A stretch of 35,085 nt of DNA, taken from Sporosarcina sp. E16_8. GTDB lineage: Bacteria; Bacillota; Bacilli; Bacillales_A; Planococcaceae. The stretch's first letter is position 1. Every line of letters begins with the position of its first letter. The stretch lies in assembly GCF_017347095.1 (NCBI RefSeq), contig NZ_JADPRZ010000037.1:1-35085 (forward strand), given 5' to 3'. The notes under the pieces were generated by a model. The model saw nothing but the letters and a program-made list of their open reading frames with translations, made no database searches and was not told the origin of the DNA. Shown here piece by piece: positions 6,364 to 15,138 of the stretch. A program made the position numbers and the translations under genes.

Positions 6364-7749
6364 ATGACTCGGAAGTTGACGGCTACCCGTGAATCTCAAT
6401 TAAAAGTTAGGCAGAATGAGTTACGCTTTTTTGCAGAAACTGTCGATGCGGGGCGAATTTCACCACTAGCATTTTTTGAAGCAGGAGATTCGTGTTATAA
6501 AGATGAACGGTTCTATTGGCAAAATGCAGATAAAACATTAACACTTGTTGGAATTGGACATGCTACGGTATTAACAAGTGATGGAACGGATGATCGTTTC
6601 ACATATATTTCAACAAGTTGGAAAAAGTTATGTAGTGCACTTATTAAAGAAGAAAATGATCGGGAACCTGTTCTTTTTGGAGGTTTCTCGTTTGATCCGA
6701 AAAGTGTTAAGCAATCAGAGTGGAATGCATTTCCATCGGCTCATTTCGTTGTACCTTCTTTCCAGTTGTCAATTACGAATGGCAAGACGGAAATTTCCAT
6801 TAACCTTGTAACAAAGAGCGACGATGCGGCAAAACAGTTTGAAAAGTTAAGGGATGAAAGAGATCGTCTAATTCATATCGCACAAGTCGAGGAATCCGCT
6901 TTACTTACAAAACCGAAAGTTGTGTCAATAGAGGAACTTACGAAAGAACATTATATGAAAACCGTTGCAGATGTCACAAAGAAAATTAATAATGGTGAAG
7001 CTGAAAAAGTGGTAATTGCACGTTCGGTAAAACTTAATTTTGCAGATGAAGTGCCGGCTGTCACCGCACTACATCATATATCAAATGAACAGCAGGAAAG
7101 TTATCATTTTGGATTGCAAAAGGACGGCCAATTATTTTTTGGTGCTACGCCTGAACGTTTAATTGAAATATCAAATGGCCGTGCGTATTCGTCATGTGTC
7201 GCGGGCTCCATTAAACGAGGCAAATCGGCAGCCGAAGACCGCGAACTTGGCAACGAACTTCTTGAAGATAGCAAAAATCGGGAAGAGCATCAATATGTCG
7301 TTAATATGATTTCACAAGTGTTTAAAACATTTTGTACGGACATCAAAATTTCGAAAGTACCGAAACTGATGAAAGTACGTGATATTCAGCATTTGTTTAC
7401 GCCAGTTGAAGGCAAAGTTGAACAAGGAACTGATATATTCAGTTTGGTTAAAGCACTTCACCCGACACCGGCACTTGGAGGTGTCCCAACTGATATAGCG
7501 ATGGAAATAATCCGTTCTGAGGAAAACTTAGATCGGGGTTATTATGCTGCACCAATTGGTTGGACAGATACTGCTGGAAATGGTGAATTCGCTGTGGCAA
7601 TCCGTTCCGCACTTCTTGACGGTGATCGTGCATACTTGTACGCAGGCGGAGGAATTGTAGCAGATTCTGAACCAGATATAGAATACGATGAAACATGGGT
7701 GAAATTCAGACCTGTTATGCGGGCGCTTGGAGGAAAACTGAATGGATAA
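6364..7749 (+). CDS. menF: Isochorismate synthase
   Basis: Converts chorismate to isochorismate, the first committed menaquinone step. 461 residues from ATG 6364, preceded by GGAGGG; the in-frame ATG at 6346 lies before that site and is rejected. The C-terminal chorismate-binding fold is clear: FFGATPERLIE, SCVAGSIKRG, the conserved LHPTPALGGVP, GYYAAPIGW and AVAIRSALL, ending in the YAGGGIVADSEP signature. The N-terminal ~190 residues are the variable half typical of MenF/DhbC enzymes. First gene of the men operon; its last 8 nt overlap menD. DhbC-type siderophore paralogues are the alternative, but the men neighbours settle the role. Confidence 0.95.
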   Translation: MTRKLTATRESQLKVRQNELRFFAETVDAGRISPLAFFEAGDSCYKDERFYWQNADKTLTLVGIGHATVLTSDGTDDRFTYISTSWKKLCSALIKEENDREPVLFGGFSFDPKSVKQSEWNAFPSAHFVVPSFQLSITNGKTEISINLVTKSDDAAKQFEKLRDERDRLIHIAQVEESALLTKPKVVSIEELTKEHYMKTVADVTKKINNGEAEKVVIARSVKLNFADEVPAVTALHHISNEQQESYHFGLQKDGQLFFGATPERLIEISNGRAYSSCVAGSIKRGKSAAEDRELGNELLEDSKNREEHQYVVNMISQVFKTFCTDIKISKVPKLMKVRDIQHLFTPVEGKVEQGTDIFSLVKALHPTPALGGVPTDIAMEIIRSEENLDRGYYAAPIGWTDTAGNGEFAVAIRSALLDGDRAYLYAGGGIVADSEPDIEYDETWVKFRPVMRALGGKLNG

Positions 7750-9454
7750 CCGTACAGTTTTGACGGATTATGTTCGAAGAATGACGGCTGCTCTGATGAT
7801 GGCGGATGTGGAAGCGGTAGTTATTAGCCCGGGTTCTCGTTCGACACCACTCGCTTATGCTTTCGCTTCTACGGAAGGCCTTGATGTCTATATGCAAGTC
7901 GATGAACGATCGGCTGCCTATTTTGCATTAGGTTTGGCTAAGGCATCAGGTAATCCTGTCGTCCTTCTCTGTACGTCAGGTACCGCGGCATCGAATTATC
8001 ATCCTGCTGTAACAGAAGCGTATTATGCCCGTATCCCGCTTATCGTCATTACGGCAGACCGTCCGCATGAATTAAGGGAAGTCGGTGCTCCGCAGGCGAT
8101 CGATCAAATCCGAATGTATGGTAAGCATGTGAAATACAGTGTAGATTTCCCGCTTGCTGAAAATAATCCGGATATCGAAGACTTTATCGAGCGGCATGTC
8201 AGTCGTGCGTTGTCAGTTGCAACTTCAGCTCCAAACGGACCAGTTCACTTAAATGTGCCGTTCCGGGAACCACTGCTTATCGATTTTGATAGGGAAACGC
8301 CGAAAACGACTTTCCAAAAACAATTTAAAAGTGTAGATAGCTTGGAGGCATCTACTGCCCAACAAATTTCACAGTTACTTGCAACGTCAGAAAAAGGCTT
8401 TATCATTGCTGGCGAAATGCAGATAGGGTTCGATAAAACAGCATTTTGGAACTTTGCCAAAGCACTGAAATGGCCAGTATTATGCGACCCACTATCGAAT
8501 CTTCGCACAGAAGTGCCCGAACAATGCCTTGCGCTTTGTATCGATCATTATGATGCGTTATTAAAAAGTGATGTATTCAAAGAGAAAGCCGTACCTGATA
8601 CTGTAATTCGTTTTGGTGCACAGCCAATAGCGAAGCCGTTGTCGATTTACTTGAAAAAAGTACGGCCAGCTACAGTTATTGCCGTGGATGAATCGCCGGA
8701 ATTCAGGGATTCGCTCGGCGTTGTGACGCATCATATCCAAACATCATCGGAAACAGTCATGCAAATTATTGTGGATAAACCAAAGACATCTTATACGGAG
8801 TTGTGGACGACGGCGAATGACGTGGCATCTGGGATTACAAATAATCATGAGGGTGTTGCTGGCGATGAAGGGATATTTGCGAAAATGTTAGTTGAGCATC
8901 TTCCCACAGGGAGCGACCTCGTAAGCGGCAGCAGCATGCCAATCCGTGATGTTGACACGTTTTTCAGGAAGACGGATAAGGACATCACAATTTTTGCAAA
9001 TCGCGGGACGAATGGTATCGATGGTGTTGTATCGACAGCATTTGGTATCCAGGCGGCAAGAAAGCGACCTACATGGCTGTTAATTGGCGATTTATCGTTC
9101 TTGCATGATGTCAACGGGCTGATTGTTACTCGTTTCCACGAGGCAGATTTGACTATTGTCATTATCAATAACGATGGAGGCGGAATCTTCTCGTACCTAC
9201 CTCAAGCTGAAGCGGGTAATCATTTCGAAGAGTTATTTGGTACGCCAACAGGCTTAACATTCGGTCATATTGCAGCAATGTATGATGCTCAGTATGCGGC
9301 AATCCACACGCCAAAAGAGTTCGAAATGGAACTCGTTAAAGCAAAGGTAAAACCTGTGCGTATTATTGAAGTGTTCACGAATCGTCAAGCGAATGTGAAA
9401 GCTCACCGTGACCTATGGACACAAATCACGGACAGGCTTGATCATGATGTATGA
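7742..9454 (+). CDS. menD: SEPHCHC synthase (MenD)
   Basis: A thiamine-diphosphate enzyme that joins 2-oxoglutarate and isochorismate to give 2-succinyl-5-enolpyruvyl-6-hydroxy-3-cyclohexene-1-carboxylate. 570 residues, close to the usual length. The N-terminal pyrimidine-binding part shows VVISPGSRSTPLAYAF and CTSGTAASNYHPAV. The C-terminal pyrophosphate-binding part shows ANRGTNGIDGVVSTAFG, LLIGDLSFLHDVNGL and INNDGGGIFSYLPQ. The ATG overlaps the end of menF by 8 nt, indicating translational coupling; menH in turn starts inside its last codons. Confidence 0.96.
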   Translation: MDNRTVLTDYVRRMTAALMMADVEAVVISPGSRSTPLAYAFASTEGLDVYMQVDERSAAYFALGLAKASGNPVVLLCTSGTAASNYHPAVTEAYYARIPLIVITADRPHELREVGAPQAIDQIRMYGKHVKYSVDFPLAENNPDIEDFIERHVSRALSVATSAPNGPVHLNVPFREPLLIDFDRETPKTTFQKQFKSVDSLEASTAQQISQLLATSEKGFIIAGEMQIGFDKTAFWNFAKALKWPVLCDPLSNLRTEVPEQCLALCIDHYDALLKSDVFKEKAVPDTVIRFGAQPIAKPLSIYLKKVRPATVIAVDESPEFRDSLGVVTHHIQTSSETVMQIIVDKPKTSYTELWTTANDVASGITNNHEGVAGDEGIFAKMLVEHLPTGSDLVSGSSMPIRDVDTFFRKTDKDITIFANRGTNGIDGVVSTAFGIQAARKRPTWLLIGDLSFLHDVNGLIVTRFHEADLTIVIINNDGGGIFSYLPQAEAGNHFEELFGTPTGLTFGHIAAMYDAQYAAIHTPKEFEMELVKAKVKPVRIIEVFTNRQANVKAHRDLWTQITDRLDHDV

Positions 9455-10292
9455 AAAGACTATCCGTATACGTGGCATTAATATACATGTGGAAATCATA
9501 GGTGAAGAGAATCTGACTACCATCGTTTTTTTACATGGCTTTACGGGGAGCACCACATCATGGCGTGATATTACAAAGTTGCTCAAAGGTAAATACCGGA
9601 CAATAGCTGTCGATTTGACGGGACATGGGAAATCGACTATTCCGGAAGACATTGACCGCTACTCCATGGACCAGCAAGTCGAGGACCTAGAGGAACTGTT
9701 TACTGAGCTTTCTCTTGATCAATTCATCTTAGTTGGTTATTCGATGGGGGGACGCGTTGCACTAGCGTATACGGCACATCATTCGAAACGGGTATCGTCG
9801 TTGATTCTCGAGAGTTCCTCCCCAGGATTGAAGACGAAAGTGGAAAGAGAAGAACGACAAGTAGCTGACAGACGGCTGTCAGAAAAAATCTTAACGGACG
9901 GATTGCCAACATTCATCGATTTTTGGGGAAATATTCCCTTGTTCGCGTCTCAGAAGAATTTGTCAGAAGAAAAACAGCTGGCTGTGAGAAATGAACGACT
10001 TAGTCAGAGTGAAATCGGCCTTGCGAACAGCTTACGTGGGATTGGAACAGGCAGCCAAGTTTCTTATTGGGAGAGCCTAGGAACAATCAATCTTCCGGTT
10101 TTGCTCATAACGGGGGAACTCGACACGAAGTTCGTAAATATTTCCCGGGAAATGCAAAGAAATTTCCCTACTGTCCGTCACGAAACGATAGAACATGCTG
10201 GACATGCAATTCATGTGGAAAAACCGGCTACATTTGCTACAATGATAGTGAAGCATATTTCAGAGTTGAAAAATCGAGGAGGGTCACTATGA
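9444..10292 (+). CDS. menH: SHCHC synthase, alpha/beta hydrolase (MenH)
   Basis: Eliminates pyruvate from the MenD product to give 2-succinyl-6-hydroxy-2,4-cyclohexadiene-1-carboxylate. About 282 residues. The alpha/beta-hydrolase landmarks are present: [10 protein letters not shown] oxyanion region, DLTGHGKS, the nucleophile elbow [10 protein letters not shown], Asp in TGELDTKF and His in [13 protein letters not shown] start at ATG 9444 (or 9447), just inside the end of menD with a weak GGACAGG. Longer in-frame readings from 9408 would lie fully within menD. Its stop overlaps the menB start as ATGA. Confidence 0.92.
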   Translation: MMYEKTIRIRGINIHVEIIGEENLTTIVFLHGFTGSTTSWRDITKLLKGKYRTIAVDLTGHGKSTIPEDIDRYSMDQQVEDLEELFTELSLDQFILVGYSMGGRVALAYTAHHSKRVSSLILESSSPGLKTKVEREERQVADRRLSEKILTDGLPTFIDFWGNIPLFASQKNLSEEKQLAVRNERLSQSEIGLANSLRGIGTGSQVSYWESLGTINLPVLLITGELDTKFVNISREMQRNFPTVRHETIEHAGHAIHVEKPATFATMIVKHISELKNRGGSL

Positions 10293-11107
10293 CACGTCAA
10301 TGGGAAACGATACGTACATACGAAGACATCAAATACGAACAGTATGGCGGGATTGCAAAAGTAACAATTAACCGTCCGGAAGTGCGTAATGCATTCCGTC
10401 CGAAAACGGTATCGGAATTAATCGACGCATTTTCGCGCGCACGAGACGACCAAAGCATTGGAGTCATCGTATTAACAGGCGAAGGCGAGAAAGCATTCTG
10501 TTCAGGCGGAGACCAATCCGTGCGAGGGCATGGCGGTTATGTGGGAGACGATGATATTCCGCGTCTAAACGTCTTGGACTTACAGCGTTTAATCCGAGTT
10601 ATTCCGAAACCGGTTGTAGCAATGGTTGCGGGCTATGCAATCGGTGGCGGACATGTACTCCATGTCGTTTGTGATTTGACGATTGCAGCAGAAAATGCAG
10701 TTTTCGGACAAACTGGACCTAAAGTCGGTTCATTCGACGCGGGTTACGGTTCGGGCTACTTGGCACGAATTATCGGTCATAAGAAAGCGCGCGAAATTTG
10801 GTTCCTATGCCGTCAATATAACGCACAGGAAGCACTCGACATGGGTCTAGTCAACACGGTAGTTCCTTATGAACAACTGGAAGACGAGACGGTTCAATGG
10901 TGTCAAGAGATGCTTGGCATGAGCCCTACGGCACTTCGTTTCGTCAAAGCAGCAATGAATGCGGATACGGACGGACTTGCTGGTCTTCAACAATTGGCTG
11001 GTGACGCAACTCTTCTCTATTACACAACTGACGAAGCAAAAGAAGGCCGTGACGCGTTCAAAGAAAAACGCAAACCGGACTTCGGACAATTCCCACGTTT
11101 TCCTTGA
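10289..11107 (+). CDS. menB: 1,4-dihydroxy-2-naphthoyl-CoA synthase
   Basis: Closes the second ring: converts O-succinylbenzoyl-CoA to dihydroxynaphthoyl-CoA. 272 residues, crotonase fold. Seen: [35 protein letters not shown] oxyanion region, [20 protein letters not shown], and the conserved end DFGQFPRFP. It is nearly identical in these stretches to the B. subtilis protein as I remember it. Start ATG 10289 follows GAGGAGGG; the upstream in-frame extension from 10067 lies inside menH and is not credible. It shares ATGA with menH. It is the last gene before a dispersed repeat and a terminator. Confidence 0.97.
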   Translation: MTRQWETIRTYEDIKYEQYGGIAKVTINRPEVRNAFRPKTVSELIDAFSRARDDQSIGVIVLTGEGEKAFCSGGDQSVRGHGGYVGDDDIPRLNVLDLQRLIRVIPKPVVAMVAGYAIGGGHVLHVVCDLTIAAENAVFGQTGPKVGSFDAGYGSGYLARIIGHKKAREIWFLCRQYNAQEALDMGLVNTVVPYEQLEDETVQWCQEMLGMSPTALRFVKAAMNADTDGLAGLQQLAGDATLLYYTTDEAKEGRDAFKEKRKPDFGQFPRFP

Positions 11108-11111
11108 TCAA

Positions 11112-11231
11112 AGAAAAGCGTAAGGCGCCGTTTAGCCCCGAAAAGCGCTGGAAGGCTTGCAGATAAAGGCGGGCTTTGCCTTTTCAGCAAGACTGAAGCG
11201 ACTCGAGGGGCTGGCGCCTGAAGTCTAGACA
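11112..11231. repeat. AGCCCC/GGGGCT dispersed repeat, copy 1
   Basis: Ends pair with each other: AGGCGCCGTTTAGCCCC at the left and GGGGCTGGCGCCTGAAGTCTAGAC at the right. Inside sits a hairpin, GCTTGCAGATAAAGGC with GCCTTTTCAGCAAG. A reverse-oriented relative is at 24948-25137, and the inner hairpin recurs at 31079-31121. Similar intergenic elements are common in Bacillaceae and Planococcaceae genomes (from memory). Confidence 0.8.
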
Positions 11232-11256
11232 GAGATGAAACTGAATAAAAACTAAG

Positions 11257-11287
11257 AAAGCTGCCTCTAATCGGGCAGCTTTTTCTG
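11257..11287 (+). terminator. Terminator or attenuator between menB and menE
   Basis: AAGCTGCC and GGGCAGCTT pair around TCTAAT and are followed by five T. It ends only about 17 nt before the menE start, so menE is reached either by read-through or from a promoter hidden in the repeat. Confidence 0.8.
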
Positions 11288-11303
11288 AATGGATGGTGAT
11301 GGC

Positions 11304-12749
11304 ATGATTCCAAATTGGTTAATGCAACGGGCATATTTAACGCCCGATAAAGTAGCTTTATCGTTCGAAGAGGAAAAGTGGACATTTGGACAGTTAAAAG
11401 ATGAAGCGGTGATTCTTGCACGAAAATTGAGGGCTAACAGTTTAAATGAAGGGCAACGGATTGCATTGCTGGGGTTCTCCAATGCTGAAATGGTGGTCAT
11501 CATTCACGCATGTATGCTGGCAGGCCTTGAAATTGTTATGCTAAACAGTCGATTGACGAAAAAAGAAATCGCGTATCAATTGGATGATTCAGGCGCGACG
11601 ACGGTTATTGTGTCGAATGAACTGAGTAGTGTTGTTGCGGATACGCCGGTACGTCAGCTACTATTCTCTACGATTAAAGGCAGTGCTGAACACCCATTTG
11701 TCATCCAGGATACTTGGCACTCAGACAGGACCATTACGATTATGTATACATCGGGCACAACAGGATTTCCAAAGGGGGTTCGTCAGACAGCAGGTAATCA
11801 CGTCTCGAGTGCACTGTCGTCTGTTCTAAACCTAGGGCTTGATGAAGGCGATGTCTGGCTTTGTGCAATGCCTTTATTCCATATTAGCGGGTTCTCGATA
11901 CTTGTTCGTTCTGTACTTTATGGAATGGAGGTTCAGTTGCATGAAAAGTTTGATGCCATCAAGTCCGCGAGAGCAGTAGGGGATGGATCCGTCACACGGA
12001 TGTCTGTTGTATCGCTTACATTGGATAAAGTTCTGCGTGAACTGGAAAAGGAAAATAGTGTCGCACACCCATCATTTAAATCGATGCTAGCAGGAGGTGG
12101 TCCCGTTCCAATTGACTATTTGAAGCGGGCAAAAGCACTTGAAGTTCCTGTTCTCCAAACGTATGGCATGACAGAAACTAGTTCACAAACAGCGACCTTA
12201 GCAGCAAGCGATGCAATGAGGAAAATGGGCTCGGCAGGCAAACCGTTGTTCTTCAATCAAATCAAAATCAAAAATACAGAAACTCCAGGTGAAAAAGGCG
12301 AAGTATTTATACGCGGTCCGCATGTCACACCTGGATATATCGGTCGTTTTGAAGAAGTAGATCCATTGGAAAATGGCTGGCTTCCGACTGGCGATATCGG
12401 TTATTTCGATGCGGAAGGTTATTTGTATATTGTTGACAGAAGATCCGACTTGATCATTTCAGGAGGCGAAAATATTTATCCTGCTGAAATTGAAAATGTA
12501 CTGGCAGCACATCCGAATATTCGAGAGGCAGGCGTTTGCGGGAAATCACATTCCGAGTGGGGAAGTGTTCCGGTCGCATTTGTCGTAGTATCAGGAGATG
12601 TGACTGAAGATGATTTGATAGCGTATTGTGAAGAGCGATTGGCGCGTTTCAAAGTACCGAAATCATTTCAATTCGTTGATGAACTGCCGCGTAATGGATC
12701 AAATAAGTTATTGCGTCGTAAATTGAAAGAGTTGGTGGAATTGGAGTAG
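11304..12749 (+). CDS. menE: O-succinylbenzoate-CoA ligase
   Basis: An ANL-family adenylating enzyme that activates o-succinylbenzoate to its CoA ester, the substrate of MenB. 481 residues. Motifs: MYTSGTTGFPKGV (ATP loop, about residue 150), PLFHISGF, QTYGMTETSSQ, LPTGDIGYFDAEGYLYIVDRRSDLIISGGENIYP and the C-terminal catalytic Lys in PRNGSNKLLRRKL. I choose ATG 11304 because the protein then begins with IPNWLMQRAYLTP, matching family N-termini; ATG 11289 would lie against the terminator T-run. The usual next gene, menC, is absent; the strand changes after 12749. Confidence 0.95.
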   Translation: MIPNWLMQRAYLTPDKVALSFEEEKWTFGQLKDEAVILARKLRANSLNEGQRIALLGFSNAEMVVIIHACMLAGLEIVMLNSRLTKKEIAYQLDDSGATTVIVSNELSSVVADTPVRQLLFSTIKGSAEHPFVIQDTWHSDRTITIMYTSGTTGFPKGVRQTAGNHVSSALSSVLNLGLDEGDVWLCAMPLFHISGFSILVRSVLYGMEVQLHEKFDAIKSARAVGDGSVTRMSVVSLTLDKVLRELEKENSVAHPSFKSMLAGGGPVPIDYLKRAKALEVPVLQTYGMTETSSQTATLAASDAMRKMGSAGKPLFFNQIKIKNTETPGEKGEVFIRGPHVTPGYIGRFEEVDPLENGWLPTGDIGYFDAEGYLYIVDRRSDLIISGGENIYPAEIENVLAAHPNIREAGVCGKSHSEWGSVPVAFVVVSGDVTEDDLIAYCEERLARFKVPKSFQFVDELPRNGSNKLLRRKLKELVELE

Positions 12750-12830
12750 GCGTGACGTCGAATTGTCATTGCAACTCGATGAACTATCAGGGGAACTCCA
12801 GACTGTCGCAGCAATCCACTCAAACACATA

Positions 12831-12880
12831 AAAAGGCTGTCCCATATACCAGTTTAAACCTGGCATACGGCACAGCCTTT
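12831..12880. terminator. Bidirectional terminator between menE and znuA
   Basis: AAAGGCTGT...CCAG and CCTGG...ACAGCCTTT form an interrupted long hairpin around TTTAAA. T-runs occur on both strands (five T on the minus strand). It serves the converging menE and zinc-binding protein genes. Confidence 0.88.
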
Positions 12881-12886
12881 CTTCAT

Positions 12887-13861
12887 TTACTTTCCACTTA
12901 ACGCTTTCTTCAGTGTTTCAATATTTTGTTCCATCAAAGAAAAATAGTCTTCGTTGTTTTTTATATCATCCACTGTTAATACACCAAGATTATGAAGCAT
13001 GAGTGATTCAGCGCCGATTTCTTTCCGTACGACATCTGTTAGCTTCGATGATACATTTTGTTCAAATAGCACATAGTGAATGTTGTGGTCTTTTGCGTTT
13101 TTTACAATTTGTGCTAATTGCTTTTGGGAAGGCTCACTCTGTGAGTTCAGTCCTGCAATTGCGACTTGTTCAAGTCCATACGAATCGGCAAGATAACCAA
13201 ATGACGCATGTGATACAAAGAACGTTTTAGAAGGGACATTGGATGCCATCACTTTAAATTTGCTATCGAGTTCGACAAGTTTGGCATTCAGTTGTTCATA
13301 GTTCTTCTCAAATTCGTCTTTTATTTCAGGTTTTGATGCAATCAATGCATCTTTGATAGAAGTCGCAAGATCGACACTTAGCAGTGGTGAAATCCATACA
13401 TGAGGATCGACACCGCCATGATCATGACCTTCGTGTCCTTGCTCACCATCTTCGTCGTGATCTTCATCGCTATGACCTTCGCCCAGCATCTCATCAGGAA
13501 TTGTCTCCGCTGTTGCGATCATTTTTACATGTTGATTTTTCATGGTTTTTTCGGCGTTTTCCACAAAGCCTTCAAGGCCAAGTCCGATATAGAAAAATAA
13601 ATCCGAGTCCGCAAGTGCCATCATATCTTTTTGTGTAGGATCAAAAGTATGTTCATCCGCACCAGCGGGATAGATGGATTTCACATCAACGTGGTCGCCA
13701 CCGATTTGTTCTGTAAAGTATTGTAGGGGGTATACTGTTGTATAAATAGACAATTTCTCTTTCCCAGTATCCGCATTTTTTGTAAGTGTGGATTTCTCGC
13801 CACAAGCACTGAGCAGTATAATTGTTAGAAATGAAATGATGAAAAATAGTTTCTTATTCAT
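12887..13861 (-). CDS. znuA: Zinc ABC transporter substrate-binding lipoprotein
   Basis: Captures extracellular zinc for an ABC importer (ZnuA/AdcA/YcdH family). 324 residues from ATG 13861, with GGAGG upstream; the longer in-frame reading to 13924 has no binding site and would cross the operator. Lipobox LLSAC gives Cys at about residue 20. Metal ligands are recognisable: His in GADEHTFDP, His in DPHVWISP, His in VSHASFGY and acidic Glu in LFEQNVSS. A His/Asp/Glu-rich loop (GHSDEDHDEDG...GHEGHDHGG) precedes the second ligand, typical of zinc chaperoning. A Zur-type box lies upstream. The permease and ATPase genes are not adjacent. Mn specificity is the alternative, but the His-rich loop and Zur box favour zinc. 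Confidence 0.92.
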   Translation of the reverse strand: MNKKLFFIISFLTIILLSACGEKSTLTKNADTGKEKLSIYTTVYPLQYFTEQIGGDHVDVKSIYPAGADEHTFDPTQKDMMALADSDLFFYIGLGLEGFVENAEKTMKNQHVKMIATAETIPDEMLGEGHSDEDHDEDGEQGHEGHDHGGVDPHVWISPLLSVDLATSIKDALIASKPEIKDEFEKNYEQLNAKLVELDSKFKVMASNVPSKTFFVSHASFGYLADSYGLEQVAIAGLNSQSEPSQKQLAQIVKNAKDHNIHYVLFEQNVSSKLTDVVRKEIGAESLMLHNLGVLTVDDIKNNEDYFSLMEQNIETLKKALSGK

Positions 13862-13880
13862 TAGATATATCCTCCGCGTC

Positions 13881-13902
13881 TTAATAGTAATGATTACGAT
13901 TT
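13881..13902 (-). promoter_or_regulatory. Zur box upstream of znuA
   Basis: On the minus strand, AAATCGTAATCATTACTATT is a 7-1-7 inverted repeat (TCGTAAT-C-ATTACTA) with one mismatch to the B. subtilis Zur consensus TCGTAATnATTACGA as I know it. It lies about 20 nt before the znuA start codon, so zinc-loaded Zur should repress. Confidence 0.85.
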
Positions 13903-14021
13903 GTCTAACTGACTTTTTTATCATACAAGAGAGTTCCTAATTTGGCAACTAAATAAGCGGATTTATTTTAAGTCGAAAAAAACGGCTCGACAATTATGTC
14001 AATCCGTTTTGTCTGAAAAGA

Positions 14022-14252
14022 TCACTTTTTATGCACATCATTATCTGGAACAGGATCAAATCCACCCTCGTGGAACGGATGGCATTTTGAAATTCTACGT
14101 ACCGCAAGCCATGAACCCTTTAGTGCACCATGCTTTTCGACCGCCTCGATCCCATAGTGGGAACAAGTGGGATAAAAACGGCATGAAGGTGGTGTAAGTG
14201 GAGAAATCACTTTTTGATAAAGTTTAATGAAGCCAATTAAAATACTTTTCAT
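14022..14252 (-). CDS. yidD: Membrane protein insertion efficiency factor YidD
   Basis: A 76-residue protein of the YidD (DUF37) family, thought to help YidC-dependent membrane protein insertion. The family signature is complete: [52 protein letters not shown], with three conserved cysteines. Start ATG 14252 follows AAGGAG. B. subtilis YtjA occupies the equivalent place next to ytkA/dps. Here it sits between znuA (same strand, 160 nt apart) and divergent dps. Confidence 0.93.
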   Translation of the reverse strand: MKSILIGFIKLYQKVISPLTPPSCRFYPTCSHYGIEAVEKHGALKGSWLAVRRISKCHPFHEGGFDPVPDNDVHKK

Positions 14253-14354
14253 TTAAAAAAACTCCTTATTAATGCCTCGATGTTTATTGTAGATGCTTCG
14301 GTGGTAAATTAACAGAGAGATGAATTATATTTAACAATAAGGGGAGAGTTTTTT

Positions 14355-14804
14355 ATGTCGAAAGAACTTATTAATGAATTGAATATCCAAGTATCTACAT
14401 GGTCGGTCATGTATGCGAAGCTCCATAACTATCACTGGTATGTAAAAGGACATCAATTTTTCACCTTGCATGTAAAATTCGAAGAACTCTACAATGAAGC
14501 AACATTGCATATGGACGAAATCGCAGAACGTATTTTGACGCTTGGTGGAGATCCCGTAGCTACGTTAAAAGAGCATCTGGAACAGTCGGTTGTAAAAGAA
14601 GCGACTGGTGAAGAGAAGACTGATGAAATGGTGCAAACCATTGCAAGTGATTTCGGTGGAATTATGAAATCATTGAAAAAAGGCATGGAGTTTGCCGCGA
14701 AAGATGGCGATGGTATGACCGAGGACTTGTTGAATGCAACCCATCAGAGTATCGAAAAACATCAATGGATGCTGAATGCATTCCTTGGTGAAGACAATAA
14801 ATAA
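14355..14804 (+). CDS. dps: Dps/MrgA-type ferritin-like DNA-binding protein
   Basis: 149 residues. Dps dodecamers oxidise and store iron using peroxide and protect DNA under stress. The ferroxidase residues typical of the family are seen: NYHWYVKGHQFFTLHVKFEELY (His, His, and Glu of the inter-subunit site) and HMDEIAERILTLGGDP. Start ATG follows GGGGAG. There is no long basic N-terminal tail. It is followed after about 60 nt by the YjfB-like gene on the same strand. I looked for a PerR-type box upstream and could not identify one clearly. Confidence 0.95.
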   Translation: MSKELINELNIQVSTWSVMYAKLHNYHWYVKGHQFFTLHVKFEELYNEATLHMDEIAERILTLGGDPVATLKEHLEQSVVKEATGEEKTDEMVQTIASDFGGIMKSLKKGMEFAAKDGDGMTEDLLNATHQSIEKHQWMLNAFLGEDNK

Positions 14805-14867
14805 GCGCATTTCATTGAAAATCGCAGGTAAATGCCGATAAAAGGCTTGTGAAAGGAGTGATGGACA

Positions 14868-15050
14868 ATGGATATGAATTCCATCATGGCAAGTCAATTG
14901 AGAAGTTTACAATCGACTGTTAAGATGAGCGTGTTAAATAATGCACTTTCAATGAACACGGCAGCGGCAACAGAAATGTTAAATAGCTTACAAAATCAGC
15001 CTGTTGCGACCCATCCTCACAAGGGAGCATCGGTTGACGTACAAGCGTAA
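14868..15050 (+). CDS. YjfB-type putative motility protein
   Basis: 60 residues, start ATG 14868 after AAAGGAG (a second ATG lies two codons on). The sequence (MASQLRSLQSTVKMSVLNNALSMNTAAATEMLNSL, then a short His/Pro tail) matches my memory of the YjfB_motility family, named from a SigD-controlled B. subtilis gene; biochemical role unknown. It ends just before a strong terminator, closing the dps unit. Confidence 0.85.
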   Translation: MDMNSIMASQLRSLQSTVKMSVLNNALSMNTAAATEMLNSLQNQPVATHPHKGASVDVQA

Positions 15051-15059
15051 ATTGCTAAA

Positions 15060-15098
15060 AAGCATGCATCTCCAGTAAAAGGAGATGCATGCTTTTTT
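15060..15098 (+). terminator. Terminator after the YjfB-like gene
   Basis: AAGCATGCATCTCC and GGAGATGCATGCTT pair perfectly around AGTAAAA, followed by six T. Confidence 0.95.
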
Positions 15099-15138
15099 CA
15101 TACTAAGCCATGCTAAAAAGAAAAAAGGATGGTGTAGC

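Noticed and set aside
10067..10288. 74-codon upstream extension of menB
   Set aside because: It lies within menH in another frame; the true menB start at 10289 has a strong GAGGAGGG and the family-length product.
14253..14354. PerR or Fur box before dps
   Set aside because: No convincing 7-1-7 inverted repeat of the TTATAATnATTATAA type was found; only a possible -10 (TATATT).
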